From assembly GCF_011009015.1 (NCBI RefSeq), contig NZ_CP048878.1, forward strand, positions 3,502,354 to 3,566,353: DNA of 64,000 nucleotides. Reading direction: 5' to 3'. This DNA comes from Spartinivicinus ruber (GTDB lineage: Bacteria > Pseudomonadota > Gammaproteobacteria > Pseudomonadales > Zooshikellaceae). Below the pieces are notes generated by a model. That model was not told the origin of the DNA. It ran no database searches and was given only the letters and a program-made list of their open reading frames with translations. Shown here in pieces: positions 26,378 to 35,235 of the stretch. Position numbers and translations under genes: made by a program. Each line of letters starts with the position of its first letter. Positions within the stretch are counted from its first letter, which is position 1.

Positions 26378-26833
26378 TTGGATATTAAAGAAGAAGTCGA
26401 ACAACTGAGCCAGGTGCCCATGTTCTCCAAAATGGATCCGTCCAAGTTACGGTTGTTGGCTTTTACCAGCGAAGCGCTTTGTTACAAAGACAAAGAAGTG
26501 CTATTTGAACAAAACGATCCACCAGACAGTGCCTATGTCATTATGCGTGGTGAAGTCGAGGTGGTTGCTCATACCTCAACAGGAGATATGGTTACAGCTA
26601 CACGTGGGCGTAATGCCTTGATTGGCGAAATGGCTGTGATAATGAAGTCCCCCCGCTCTGCAACTATTCGAGCTAAAGGCGAAGTACATGTACTAAAAAT
26701 CAATGCTGACGTTTTCCTCACACTCCTTTCAGAAAATCCTGGGGTTGCTCTTGATGTAATGCATCAACTTAGTGCTAAAATTGCCGAAGCCCAACGGCAA
26801 TATGAGCAACTGCATGAGCAGTTACAGGTGTAA
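26378..26833 (+). CDS. Cyclic nucleotide-binding domain protein
   Basis: 151 residues, essentially a single CRP-type cNMP-binding beta-barrel with no DNA-binding domain. The phosphate-binding cassette is visible as GEMAVIMKSPRSATIRA. The start is a TTG with GAGAGG seven bases upstream. It lies close to two class III nucleotide cyclases, which suggests it reads their signal, although such stand-alone domains may also act as structural modules. Confidence 0.8.
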   Translation: MDIKEEVEQLSQVPMFSKMDPSKLRLLAFTSEALCYKDKEVLFEQNDPPDSAYVIMRGEVEVVAHTSTGDMVTATRGRNALIGEMAVIMKSPRSATIRAKGEVHVLKINADVFLTLLSENPGVALDVMHQLSAKIAEAQRQYEQLHEQLQV

Positions 26834-26915
26834 CGCCCTTTTCAAGATACCCGAATGAGTGGTATAAGAAATTACACTACAATAAAAATAGATACTAAGA
26901 CGGTATTCAGACCCT

Positions 26916-27563
26916 ATGATGCAACGGCGGTTTTGTAAGTTATGGAGTAGAACTGTTGCTGATAATAACGACCACGACGCAAGTACAGTTTTTAACCGTA
27001 TTTATTCTTACTATGACTCTAATGAACGTTATTATCACTCGACGGACCATATCAAGTTTTGTCTGGAGCAATTTGATCAAGTCAGCCAGTTTTTAACTGC
27101 ACCTGATGCAGTGGAAATGGCCATTTGGTTTCATGATGTGATCTACGAACGCGGGGCCTGTGATAATGAATTTCAAAGCGCGATGTTTTTTAAAGAATAT
27201 GTCGCCGAAAAGCTGAAGCCCAAATTTGCTGATCAAGTATACGACCTCATCCTTGATACTACTCACAAACATACACCTTCTACTCTTGATGGCCAGTATT
27301 TAGCGGATATTGATTTATCCAGCATGGCCCTACCCTGGCAAGATTTTTTACGTGACAGCACAAATGTACGTGCAGAATGTAGTCATTTATGTGATAGCGA
27401 GTTTTACCCTAAACAGTTGGCTTTTTTAGAATCTCTATTAAAACGGGAAACGTTTTTTTTCACAGAATATTTTCAACAACGTTATGGCACACAAGCCCAA
27501 GAAAATCTCCAACGACTCATCAATGAACTGAACCAACAAGGGTTTCATAGCTGCAATAAATAA
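26916..27563 (+). CDS. HD-superfamily metal-dependent phosphohydrolase
   Basis: 215 residues of the predicted HD phosphohydrolase family (COG4339 type). Metal ligands are visible as YHSTDHIKFCL (His), IWFHDVIYE (His-Asp) and ADIDLSSM (Asp). Nucleotide or phosphate-ester hydrolysis is the family expectation; the substrate is unknown. It follows the cNMP-binding gene with an 82-base gap and converges on a nucleotide cyclase. Confidence 0.8.
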   Translation: MMQRRFCKLWSRTVADNNDHDASTVFNRIYSYYDSNERYYHSTDHIKFCLEQFDQVSQFLTAPDAVEMAIWFHDVIYERGACDNEFQSAMFFKEYVAEKLKPKFADQVYDLILDTTHKHTPSTLDGQYLADIDLSSMALPWQDFLRDSTNVRAECSHLCDSEFYPKQLAFLESLLKRETFFFTEYFQQRYGTQAQENLQRLINELNQQGFHSCNK

Positions 27564-27582
27564 CAAAGCCAAAGCATAAACT

Positions 27583-28956
27583 TCATTCGCAAAGGGTATA
27601 GATTGAAGTGGGTTGGGTGCGACCTCTCACCTGCACCTCCCCCACTCGCTGATAATCAAATACTTCACCCGCAAGGCTTCTGGTTCTCTCCGACAATAGA
27701 ATTAATGTACTGTATTGTTTGTTCAATGCCTCCAACCGTGCAGCCAAGTTCACTGCATCACCATGTACCGTATAAGTTAAACGGTCTTTGGTCCCTACCA
27801 AACCACCTACCACTAACCCTGTATTAATGCCAATTCGCGTCGTTAAGGCAATTTGGTCTTTAGCCAGCGCTTGCTGAATAGCCAGAGCCGCTTCAATAGC
27901 ATGTTTAGCATGGTCATCATCTGCAGTAGGTAAGTTAAAGCTAGCTAAGATGGCGTCCCCTTGAAATTGATTGATAGTACCGCCACATGCCTCAATGGGT
28001 TGGGCTACTACACTAAAATAATGATTTAGCACCTGGATAAGCGTTTCAGGAGATAATTCTTCACTTAAGCTGGTAAAGCCAGCAATATCTGTAAATAACA
28101 TCGTGGCTTCTCTTACTTCCCCATAACCCGCAGCTACCCGCTGTTCTGCCCGGGTAATATTTTTTGCCACTTGAGTTGGCACAAATCGAGCCAAATCTTC
28201 TACAGCTTGCGACTCAACTACCGCCTCGATTAATAAAAAGCGCGCTCGGGTAATGGCTAAAGCCAAAATCAAGGTAACAAAGACCATGGTGATCATCTTA
28301 TCGAACTCGGCCCCTAGCAAAACTGAATTTGAGGTCAGATATGCCACATAATCCCGTGTAATCATAGGCATCCCTGGCTGGCTAAACACCACATAAGCCA
28401 CCATCATCAACCAGCCAACCACTGCCACTATACCAGCCAGCAGCACAAACCGTGCCTCAAACCGTAAACTGCGAATGGCAATAAAAATAAAAACATACAA
28501 TAGCGTCGGTGCTTTTAAGTAGAAGGAAGGTGGCTGCTGGTACTGGATATGAAAGCACCAAATTAAGCCGTATAGCAAAGCAAAGTCCATTACAATCGAT
28601 AGATGGGCATGCCAATTATCCTTAGGGCGGTAATAAACTAGCCATAACCGGCTGACAGCAAACCCTAAATAAATGGATAACGCCCAAGGGACTGGCTCTG
28701 CCTGAACCAATTGGACGACCTCTTCATAACTAAAAAGAGGATTCGCCAAATCGCCTGTCGCTTTGCTAAAGGTTTTAGGTGAGAGTGAGTACAGCAACCA
28801 GAAAAGTACGACAATAACAAATTCAATGCCAGCAATTAATTGTTCACCTATTATTTGCTGACGCTGTACCGCTTGTTTAAAGCGCTCAGGAAGCTCATTA
28901 CTGAGCGATACAAAATTACCCTGGAAAAACTGCGATGTTAGCTTCTTCCACACCAT
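27583..28956 (-). CDS. Membrane class III adenylate/guanylate cyclase
   Basis: 457 residues. About six membrane helices (residues 40-230) are followed by a class III cyclase domain (about 265-455). Metal-binding aspartates sit in MLFTDIAGFTSLS and FQGDAILASF, and the ribose/phosphate residues in GDAVNLAARLEAL. At the position where adenylate cyclases usually have Lys (KxxGD), this protein has Gln (QFQGD), so the base specificity is uncertain. Divergent from the second cyclase at 29250. Confidence 0.85.
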   Translation of the reverse strand: MVWKKLTSQFFQGNFVSLSNELPERFKQAVQRQQIIGEQLIAGIEFVIVVLFWLLYSLSPKTFSKATGDLANPLFSYEEVVQLVQAEPVPWALSIYLGFAVSRLWLVYYRPKDNWHAHLSIVMDFALLYGLIWCFHIQYQQPPSFYLKAPTLLYVFIFIAIRSLRFEARFVLLAGIVAVVGWLMMVAYVVFSQPGMPMITRDYVAYLTSNSVLLGAEFDKMITMVFVTLILALAITRARFLLIEAVVESQAVEDLARFVPTQVAKNITRAEQRVAAGYGEVREATMLFTDIAGFTSLSEELSPETLIQVLNHYFSVVAQPIEACGGTINQFQGDAILASFNLPTADDDHAKHAIEAALAIQQALAKDQIALTTRIGINTGLVVGGLVGTKDRLTYTVHGDAVNLAARLEALNKQYSTLILLSERTRSLAGEVFDYQRVGEVQVRGRTQPTSIYTLCE

Positions 28957-29249
28957 AACGTGCAGCCCTTCTAATAAGTATTGGCCATATAACTAGTCTG
29001 TTAATGTACTATAGCCAAAACGAATGGTTTTTTAGGGAGCTAGCTTACTATTGTGAAGCTAGCGATAGCTGCATTAATTGAATACCTAGCCCATCGAGTG
29101 ATAGCCCCATGAGCTTATGCATTTATTAATGATTGGGGTGAAGAATGACACCAACAAACCTAAGAAATCACTCGAGAGTGGATATATAGAATAAAAAGGA
29201 TACAGCTCTTGTCTACACTGTTAGAAAATAGAGTAGTTAAGTAGAGACT

Positions 29250-30521
29250 GTGAAAACGAATAACACCCAACAGCTGCAAACCATTCAATCCTTATTAGGA
29301 GATACTACCAGCTGGCCCCTGGCTTCCCTGCTAGTTTGGCTAATCACTGACGGGCGCAAGCTGAATGATCGCTGTAAGCTGTTACGAGCACTGGCCGACC
29401 AACTATTAGAAGCGGGCCTGCCCATCATTCGGATTCGCTTTACCCTCCATACAATACATCCTGAGATTACTGGCAAAGCCTTTACCTGGTGGCGAGGACG
29501 GGAGCAAATTGACGTGTATACCCCTGAACATGGTATTGAGGCTACTAGCTCATACCAAGGGAGCCCCATCGAAAAGGTTCGTCAAACCAATCAAATAGTT
29601 CGCTATAAACTGTCCGAAATTGATATCAGTCAGGCACATATTATTTTGCAAGAATTAGCGGCAACCCAGGTCACGGATTATATTGTGTTCCCTTTGCAAT
29701 TCACTGATGGCTATATCAATACCTTTACTATTGCTACTGACCACCCGGCAGGTTTTTCTGAACAGGATATTCAAAAGCTGTCATTATTATTGGACTATTT
29801 AAACCCTATTCTTGAGGTTTATACCACCCGCGATATTATCCGTTCATTATTAAATACATATGTTGGCCCAAAAACTGGGCAAAAAATATTAAAAGGTAAT
29901 ATCAAGCGAGGGGATAGTGAAATTATTGAAGCGGCCCTCTGGTATAGTGATTTACGTAATTTCACAGCTCTTACTGAATCGTTAGAAAACCAACATATGT
30001 TGGAACTCATTAATGCCTATTTTGAAATTATTACCAATGCGGTAACCCACCGTGGTGGTGAGGTCCTGCGTTTTATTGGTGATGCCATGTTAATTTTATT
30101 CACTAAAGATGCCGCCAGTACCATTAATAATGCCTGTGAATCCGCATTGGATGCTGCTATCTTAGCTTATGAACAAATTCAAACCCTCAATGCCGAACTG
30201 GTCAGCAAAGGCCAACCCATTATTGAATTTGGGGTGGGACTACATCAAGGGGAAGTCATTTATGGTAATGTTGGCTCACCATCACGGCTGGACTTTACAA
30301 TTATGGGGCCAGCTGTTAATCGCACTGCTCGAATTGAAGAGTTAACTAAAGTGGTTGGCACTAATTTATTAATGTCTGATGAATTTGCCAGCCTGATTAA
30401 TCATCCTGTTCACTTTGTGGGTAAATATACCGTTAAAGGCGTGGCAGAACCGCTGGCCGTCTATCGTCTAGAACAATGTACGACAGATTTCTCTACCAAT
30501 CATTTAGAAGTTGCTTTATAG
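29250..30521 (+). CDS. Soluble class III adenylate/guanylate cyclase with N-terminal sensor-like region
   Basis: 423 residues from a GTG start. No membrane segments. The N-terminal 200 residues resemble a GAF-type sensor (FPLQFTDGYINTFTIATDHPAGFSEQDIQKLSLL split across two short runs) seen before cyclases of this type. The cyclase domain (about 225-410) keeps the metal aspartates (WYSDLRNFTAL, FIGDAMLILF) and has Arg rather than Lys before FIGD. It heads the glycan operon: the next gene starts 31 bases later. It may link a signal to glycan synthesis. Confidence 0.85.
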   Translation: MKTNNTQQLQTIQSLLGDTTSWPLASLLVWLITDGRKLNDRCKLLRALADQLLEAGLPIIRIRFTLHTIHPEITGKAFTWWRGREQIDVYTPEHGIEATSSYQGSPIEKVRQTNQIVRYKLSEIDISQAHIILQELAATQVTDYIVFPLQFTDGYINTFTIATDHPAGFSEQDIQKLSLLLDYLNPILEVYTTRDIIRSLLNTYVGPKTGQKILKGNIKRGDSEIIEAALWYSDLRNFTALTESLENQHMLELINAYFEIITNAVTHRGGEVLRFIGDAMLILFTKDAASTINNACESALDAAILAYEQIQTLNAELVSKGQPIIEFGVGLHQGEVIYGNVGSPSRLDFTIMGPAVNRTARIEELTKVVGTNLLMSDEFASLINHPVHFVGKYTVKGVAEPLAVYRLEQCTTDFSTNHLEVAL

Positions 30522-30552
30522 TCGGCCTTCCCTGCTAAATCAGTTTATACTC

Positions 30553-31773
30553 ATGATCCAGCCAACGCCTCATCATGCTAAAGTCTTAATTTACAGTCAC
30601 GATACCTATGGTCTGGGTCATTTACGCCGCTGCCGCACCATTGCTCACAGCCTGGTGAGAAGGTATAAAGGGGTTTCCATTCTTATTTTAAGTGGTTCTG
30701 CCCTGATTGGTCGGTTTGAATTTAAAGCGAGGGTAGATTTTGTCAGAATTCCTGGTGTAATTAAGCTGTACAATGGTGACTACACATCTATGGGGTTGCA
30801 TATAAACCTAGAAGAAACCCTTTCTATTCGTGAGTCTATTATTTTTCACACAGCTAATAGTTTTCAGCCCGATGTGTTTATTGTGGACAAAGAGCCACTA
30901 GGCCTCAAAGGCGAAGTCAAACGGACCCTGAACCACCTCCATCAACAAGGCGTCCATACCGTGCTTGGTTTAAGGGATGTATTGGATGCACCAGCATTGT
31001 TACAAAAAGAGTGGGAACACAAAGGCATTACCCGAGAGATTTTACAGCAGTACGACGATATCTGGGTATATGGTCCTCAACTGATGGGTAACCCTCTGCA
31101 AGGTTTATCCTTTGCCGATGAAATTGAGCAACGTGGGCTGTATACTGGGTTCCTGCATCGCCACCTTCCCCAGAAAAAAGAACCACTAAGTGATTTGCCA
31201 GAGCACTATCTATTGGTTACCCCGGGGGGAGGCGGTGATGGCGTAGAAATGGTGGACTGGGTGCTACGTGCCTATGAGCAAGCAGAGGCTAAATTGCCTT
31301 GGCCAGCAGTGATTATTGCAGGCCCATTTATGAACAGTCATGATCGACAAGCGTTTGAACACCGAGCAAAGAAATTATCGCGGGTTAAGCTGTTAACCTT
31401 TATCAGTCAGCTTGAGCATGTTATGGCCAATGCCCAAGCTGTGGTCGCTATGGGTGGCTACAACACTTTTTGTGAAATATTGTCTTTTAATCAGCGAGCA
31501 TTATTAATTCCCAGAAAAGAGCCTCGCCTTGAACAGTTTATTCGTGCCCAAAAAGCAGCCGAATTAGGTTGGGCTACCATGCTTGATCCTGACCAGCTAA
31601 CAGGCCCTGATACCACCGATAAAATGATTAATGCACTACAAGCACTGCCTAACCAGGAACGCCCTTACACTTTACAGGCAAATACTTATTTAAGTGGCAT
31701 CGATACCATTGGCCAGCGTTTTAATCATATCATGAGCAAGCGGGGTATTCAGTTGGAACCTAATCTTTCATGA
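30553..31773 (+). CDS. MurG-like glycosyltransferase (COG4671 type)
   Basis: 406 residues, GT-B fold. The N-terminal motif VLIYSHDTYGLGHLRRC is typical of COG4671 predicted glycosyltransferases; the C-terminal half has LLVTPGGGGDGVEM, a hinge, and the donor-site region VVAMGGYNTFCEILSF. An open frame begins at 30511, but the ATG at 30553 starts the conserved region. It overlaps the next glycosyltransferase gene by four bases (ATGA). Probably transfers a nucleotide-activated sugar on the cytoplasmic side. Confidence 0.8.
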   Translation: MIQPTPHHAKVLIYSHDTYGLGHLRRCRTIAHSLVRRYKGVSILILSGSALIGRFEFKARVDFVRIPGVIKLYNGDYTSMGLHINLEETLSIRESIIFHTANSFQPDVFIVDKEPLGLKGEVKRTLNHLHQQGVHTVLGLRDVLDAPALLQKEWEHKGITREILQQYDDIWVYGPQLMGNPLQGLSFADEIEQRGLYTGFLHRHLPQKKEPLSDLPEHYLLVTPGGGGDGVEMVDWVLRAYEQAEAKLPWPAVIIAGPFMNSHDRQAFEHRAKKLSRVKLLTFISQLEHVMANAQAVVAMGGYNTFCEILSFNQRALLIPRKEPRLEQFIRAQKAAELGWATMLDPDQLTGPDTTDKMINALQALPNQERPYTLQANTYLSGIDTIGQRFNHIMSKRGIQLEPNLS

Positions 31774-32954
31774 GCCCACTACTACCCCCAGTAAAACAGC
31801 CTCGTCGCCTGTTGCTTTATGTGCAGCACTTGTTGGGTATTGGCCACCTGCAGCGAGCCGCTCGAATTAGCCAGGCAGCAGTCAACGCCGGCTGGGAGGT
31901 TTTTGTTATTGCAGGCGGTAGACCAGTCGCAGAAATTAATTTTGGGGCTGTCAATTATTTGCAACTCCCTCCCTTAACCGCAGCAGATGCCCATTTTAGT
32001 CAGTTGATTCAAGCAGATGGCAATCCAATTGATGACATTATCAAACAACAACGTACTGAACGACTACTGAGCTATTTTCAACAAATTCAACCTGATGTGG
32101 TGCTACTGGAAATGTACCCCTTTGGTCGTCGTCAGTTTCGCTTTGAACTTGTGCCTTTACTTGAAGCCTGCCGCCAAGTCGACTCAGCGCCATTAGTCGC
32201 TTCATCTATTCGTGATGTGTTAGTTGAAAAGCACGACTTACGTCGCCATCAGTGGGTTGTCCAACAGTTGCAGGATTACTTTGACAAAGTGCTGGTGCAC
32301 GGTGATCCCAAATTGATTATGTTGGATCAAACCTTTCCCCTGGCCAGTCAAATTGAAGATAAAATTAGTTATACCGGCTATATCGCTCCTGCGTATGAAA
32401 AGACTACAAACCCAAACAACTTGCAGCAGGATATCTTAGTATCTGCCGGTGGCGGAGCCGTGGGTTTTGAGTTGCTTGATTTGGCTCAAGTAGCTTGCCA
32501 TCATTTAAACCAACTGCCCCAAACTAAACACTGGACATGGCGGATGATTACCGGGCCCAACCTCCCCCAACAGCAATATCGCCAGCTACTGAAAAACTGC
32601 CCTGCTAATATGATGATAGAGCCAATCCGAGAGGATTTTTTTCAATGCTTAAACCGTTCCCGCCTCTCAATATCCCAAGCTGGCTATAATACTTTACTGG
32701 ACACATTACAAGCAGGTTGCCAGGCTATTTGGGTACCCTTTGCTACTAGAACTGAAACAGAGCAACGTTTTCGCGCCCAGCAATTTAGCCAAATCACTGG
32801 CTTCCCTTGTTTAGATCAAGCCACATTAACCGTACAACAATTGGTAGACAACATTTGTCGTCTACTATCTCAGCCAGTTAATCCCCACTGCAACATACAA
32901 ATAAATGGTGCAGAACAAACCATTAAACAACTAGAAGGTTTTTTAAACGAATAA
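31770..32954 (+). CDS. Second COG4671-type glycosyltransferase
   Basis: 394 residues and clearly related to the preceding gene (LLLYVQHLLGIGHLQRAARI at the N-terminus; ILVSAGGGAVGFELLDLA and SISQAGYNTLLDTLQAG in the donor domain). The pair may act in series on one acceptor or as a heterodimer. It starts inside the previous stop codon and is followed by the deacetylase gene after four bases. Confidence 0.8.
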   Translation: MSPLLPPVKQPRRLLLYVQHLLGIGHLQRAARISQAAVNAGWEVFVIAGGRPVAEINFGAVNYLQLPPLTAADAHFSQLIQADGNPIDDIIKQQRTERLLSYFQQIQPDVVLLEMYPFGRRQFRFELVPLLEACRQVDSAPLVASSIRDVLVEKHDLRRHQWVVQQLQDYFDKVLVHGDPKLIMLDQTFPLASQIEDKISYTGYIAPAYEKTTNPNNLQQDILVSAGGGAVGFELLDLAQVACHHLNQLPQTKHWTWRMITGPNLPQQQYRQLLKNCPANMMIEPIREDFFQCLNRSRLSISQAGYNTLLDTLQAGCQAIWVPFATRTETEQRFRAQQFSQITGFPCLDQATLTVQQLVDNICRLLSQPVNPHCNIQINGAEQTIKQLEGFLNE

Positions 32955-32958
32955 CCCC

Positions 32959-33741
32959 ATGAGTTGGCAGCAATTAGCAACAGAAATTAAAACCTGGGAA
33001 AAAGCGAAAAAAACCATCACCCTGTGGTGGCGAGATGATGATGCCCATGCCAACAGCCCTGCACTGGAACAATTAATTCAGTTAACCCATACACATCAAA
33101 TTCCTGTTTGCCTGGCAGTTATTCCCAGTCAGCTGGAACTGTCGTTGATCGAACTGGTTGAACAATATCCTTTGGTTTGGCTGAGCCAACATGGGTATAG
33201 CCATCAAAACCATGCCCCGGCTGATCAACGAAAATGCGAATTAGGTACCAACCGACTTTTTGAAGTTATCGCCAGTGAATTATTAACAGGTCAAAATATC
33301 CTGCAACAGGCACTTCCAAAACAGTTCTTTCCGATACTAGTCCCTCCCTGGAACCGGATGGCAAAAGCACTAATAAACGAGCTAGCCAATATGCATTATA
33401 TTGGCTTATCCACTTTAGGTCCCCGCACGACAAGAAAAGATCTAGTGGTACAAAATGTTCATGTGGATATCATTAATTGGAAACAACGACAGTTTGCTGG
33501 TGAACAACACTGCCTGGAACAACTGACCCAACATTTGAAAGCACGACGTTTAAATCAGGTTGATTGCCAAGAAGCTACCGGGTTAATGACCCACCACTTG
33601 GCACATGATGATGGCTGCTGGCAGTTTTGCCAACAATTATGTGAATTTTTACAACCTTACTCGCATATAAAATGGCAAAAGCCCAATTTGTTATTTAGTA
33701 AAGCCAGTGTGGTTTCGCTTAAAACTACGCCTAATAGTTAA
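32959..33741 (+). CDS. Polysaccharide deacetylase-family protein
   Basis: 260 residues with a NodB-like fold: WWRDDDAHANSPAL (metal/catalytic Asp), PVCLAVIPSQLE, and the metal-binding HGYSHQNH. No signal peptide, so it would act in the cytoplasm on a lipid-linked or nucleotide-linked precursor. Last gene of the plus-strand operon (cyclase, two glycosyltransferases, deacetylase). Confidence 0.8.
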   Translation: MSWQQLATEIKTWEKAKKTITLWWRDDDAHANSPALEQLIQLTHTHQIPVCLAVIPSQLELSLIELVEQYPLVWLSQHGYSHQNHAPADQRKCELGTNRLFEVIASELLTGQNILQQALPKQFFPILVPPWNRMAKALINELANMHYIGLSTLGPRTTRKDLVVQNVHVDIINWKQRQFAGEQHCLEQLTQHLKARRLNQVDCQEATGLMTHHLAHDDGCWQFCQQLCEFLQPYSHIKWQKPNLLFSKASVVSLKTTPNS

Positions 33742-33754
33742 ACCAAGGACACTT

Positions 33755-34156
33755 TTAAAATGATTTTAATGAACGCAAAAATAACCCTAAGCCCCCAATA
33801 GACAGTACTAAAATAGTAATTAAATCAAAAGCAGACATCGCCTTAAGGCTAAAGTGAATAGACGTAATGACCCCAAATATTAATGCGACCAAAGCACCAA
33901 TAAATAAAACCCAACCTATTATGTTCTTGGCATCATAGAAAACCAACCCAATCCCAAACATAAAGGGGATCATCACCATACCATTGGTAATTGTAAAATT
34001 AGCGCCCCATCCTGAAAAGCTATATAAACCCATACCCATTCCAAATGTTGAGCGCACAGAAATTGCGTTAAATAACAGGTAAAAGCCACCACACATCATG
34101 ATTAAACCAATAAAAAACAACCCTATTCCTCCGGATGTTCCTCCCGCACCTCTCAT
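33755..34156 (-). CDS. Small four-helix membrane protein, candidate immunity protein
   Basis: 133 residues, four membrane helices, Gly-rich N-terminus (RGAGGTSGGIGLFFIGLIMM). Unrecognised family. It follows the DUF4123 gene by 14 bases and has an AGAGGA binding site, so it is the last gene of a three-gene unit: large candidate effector, DUF4123 adaptor, membrane protein. Immunity proteins against membrane-acting type VI effectors are often small polytopic proteins next to the effector; this role is inferred from position only. Confidence 0.6.
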   Translation of the reverse strand: MRGAGGTSGGIGLFFIGLIMMCGGFYLLFNAISVRSTFGMGMGLYSFSGWGANFTITNGMVMIPFMFGIGLVFYDAKNIIGWVLFIGALVALIFGVITSIHFSLKAMSAFDLITILVLSIGGLGLFLRSLKSF

Positions 34157-34170
34157 TGATTTTTATCCTC

Positions 34171-35022
34171 TTAATCAGCTATCACCTGCCTTACAGCCTG
34201 CTGCGCCAGTATTGCAGCTTCACTTAATCTTGCTGAAGGAGAAGTTTCATCTTGATTAGTTAACAGCCGGTATATTTCTGGGTACATTTTTGGGTTTAAA
34301 GCATCCATCCCCAATAAGCCAATAATATTCACAAACATAAAAATATCTTTTGCACTATTAAAATGCAGTGCTTTTGCTTCCTCCATCAACATACTCACCC
34401 ACTGTTGCTGTTGTTCAGTACTTTTCTTTTTTAGTAAATGGGGAAACAGCTGTTGTATATGCTGTAGCAGTCTGTGTTTGAATACGGCGGATTTGTCTTC
34501 CTTAATCGCTTTCCATTGATTCACATCGAGCGACAATATGAACTGATGGTCAGCTGGCTTAGGTTCTGGGTTATCAAATTGATGCCACCCATCAGCAAAA
34601 CAAGCAATGGTATTAATAATACCCAAAAGTTTTTGTCGCTGAACATCAGATGAGTGAAAAAAAAGCTTATAACACAACAAAGGGTCATATAAACGAAATA
34701 TTCCAGTCATCTTAGTTTGGGTCTGCACTTGAATCCACCACTGGCAATGGCGTACGATAGCGGTAAAGCCAGCATTTGAAAATAATAGAACCCCCCACTG
34801 ATTATAAATACCCTGACGCTGGAATACCCCCCATAATTTAGAGTCAAAAGATAACTCGACCAGCTGGGGAGAAAGTGACATCAAGGCAGCATAAGGCGTA
34901 TTTAAATAAATGGCATAACTGTTATAACTGTCGTCAATCCAGCTATTAATCACTGGATGCTTACCCACATCCAATAACAGGTAACAAGGAAGGTCAGGCC
35001 ATTGTTTATATAAGACAGTCAT
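34171..35022 (-). CDS. DUF4123 type VI secretion adaptor/chaperone
   Basis: 283 residues. The DUF4123 domain is visible in the first 140 residues (CYLLLDVGKHPVI, YLNTPYAALMSLSPQLVEL, HCQWWIQVQTQ, GIFRLYDPLLCYKLF). Such proteins (Tap-1/TEC) load a cognate effector onto VgrG. The C-terminal helical extension is typical. GAGG seven bases before the ATG supports the start. No vgrG, hcp or other T6SS gene is in the window. The large upstream protein on the same strand is the obvious cargo candidate. Confidence 0.8.
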   Translation of the reverse strand: MTVLYKQWPDLPCYLLLDVGKHPVINSWIDDSYNSYAIYLNTPYAALMSLSPQLVELSFDSKLWGVFQRQGIYNQWGVLLFSNAGFTAIVRHCQWWIQVQTQTKMTGIFRLYDPLLCYKLFFHSSDVQRQKLLGIINTIACFADGWHQFDNPEPKPADHQFILSLDVNQWKAIKEDKSAVFKHRLLQHIQQLFPHLLKKKSTEQQQQWVSMLMEEAKALHFNSAKDIFMFVNIIGLLGMDALNPKMYPEIYRLLTNQDETSPSARLSEAAILAQQAVRQVIAD

Positions 35023-35090
35023 AGTACATCCTCATGACAGCACTTAATACTGAAAGTACTTGAGTAAAGTGTAGTATGAACTGAGCAGAC

Positions 35091-35135
35091 TAGCCCGGAT
35101 AATTCAAGCTTTAGTCTGATAAATTATCCGGGCTA
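35091..35135. repeat. Perfect 14-bp inverted repeat between candidate effector and adaptor genes
   Basis: TAGCCCGGATAATT (35091-35104) and its exact complement AATTATCCGGGCTA (35122-35135) around a 17-base loop, in the 213-base gap between the two genes. No T-run follows on either side. It may be an attenuating hairpin, an mRNA processing site or a small dispersed repeat. Confidence 0.65.
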
Positions 35136-35235
35136 TATTGATGTGAAGAATGTATGTTTTATTTCATTATTTTGGCTTGTAACGTTACGCCACTATAAGT
35201 AAACCATAATGTGATAATACCTACCGTGAATTGCT

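Noticed and set aside
27452-27460. T8 run in the HD phosphohydrolase gene as a phase-variation tract
   Set aside because: Runs of this length are expected by chance in AT-rich coding DNA; no supporting feature.
31914-31924. GGCGGTAGACC resembling an RfaH ops element in the glycosyltransferase operon
   Set aside because: It lies inside a coding sequence far from any operon leader and lacks the conserved distal T of the ops consensus.
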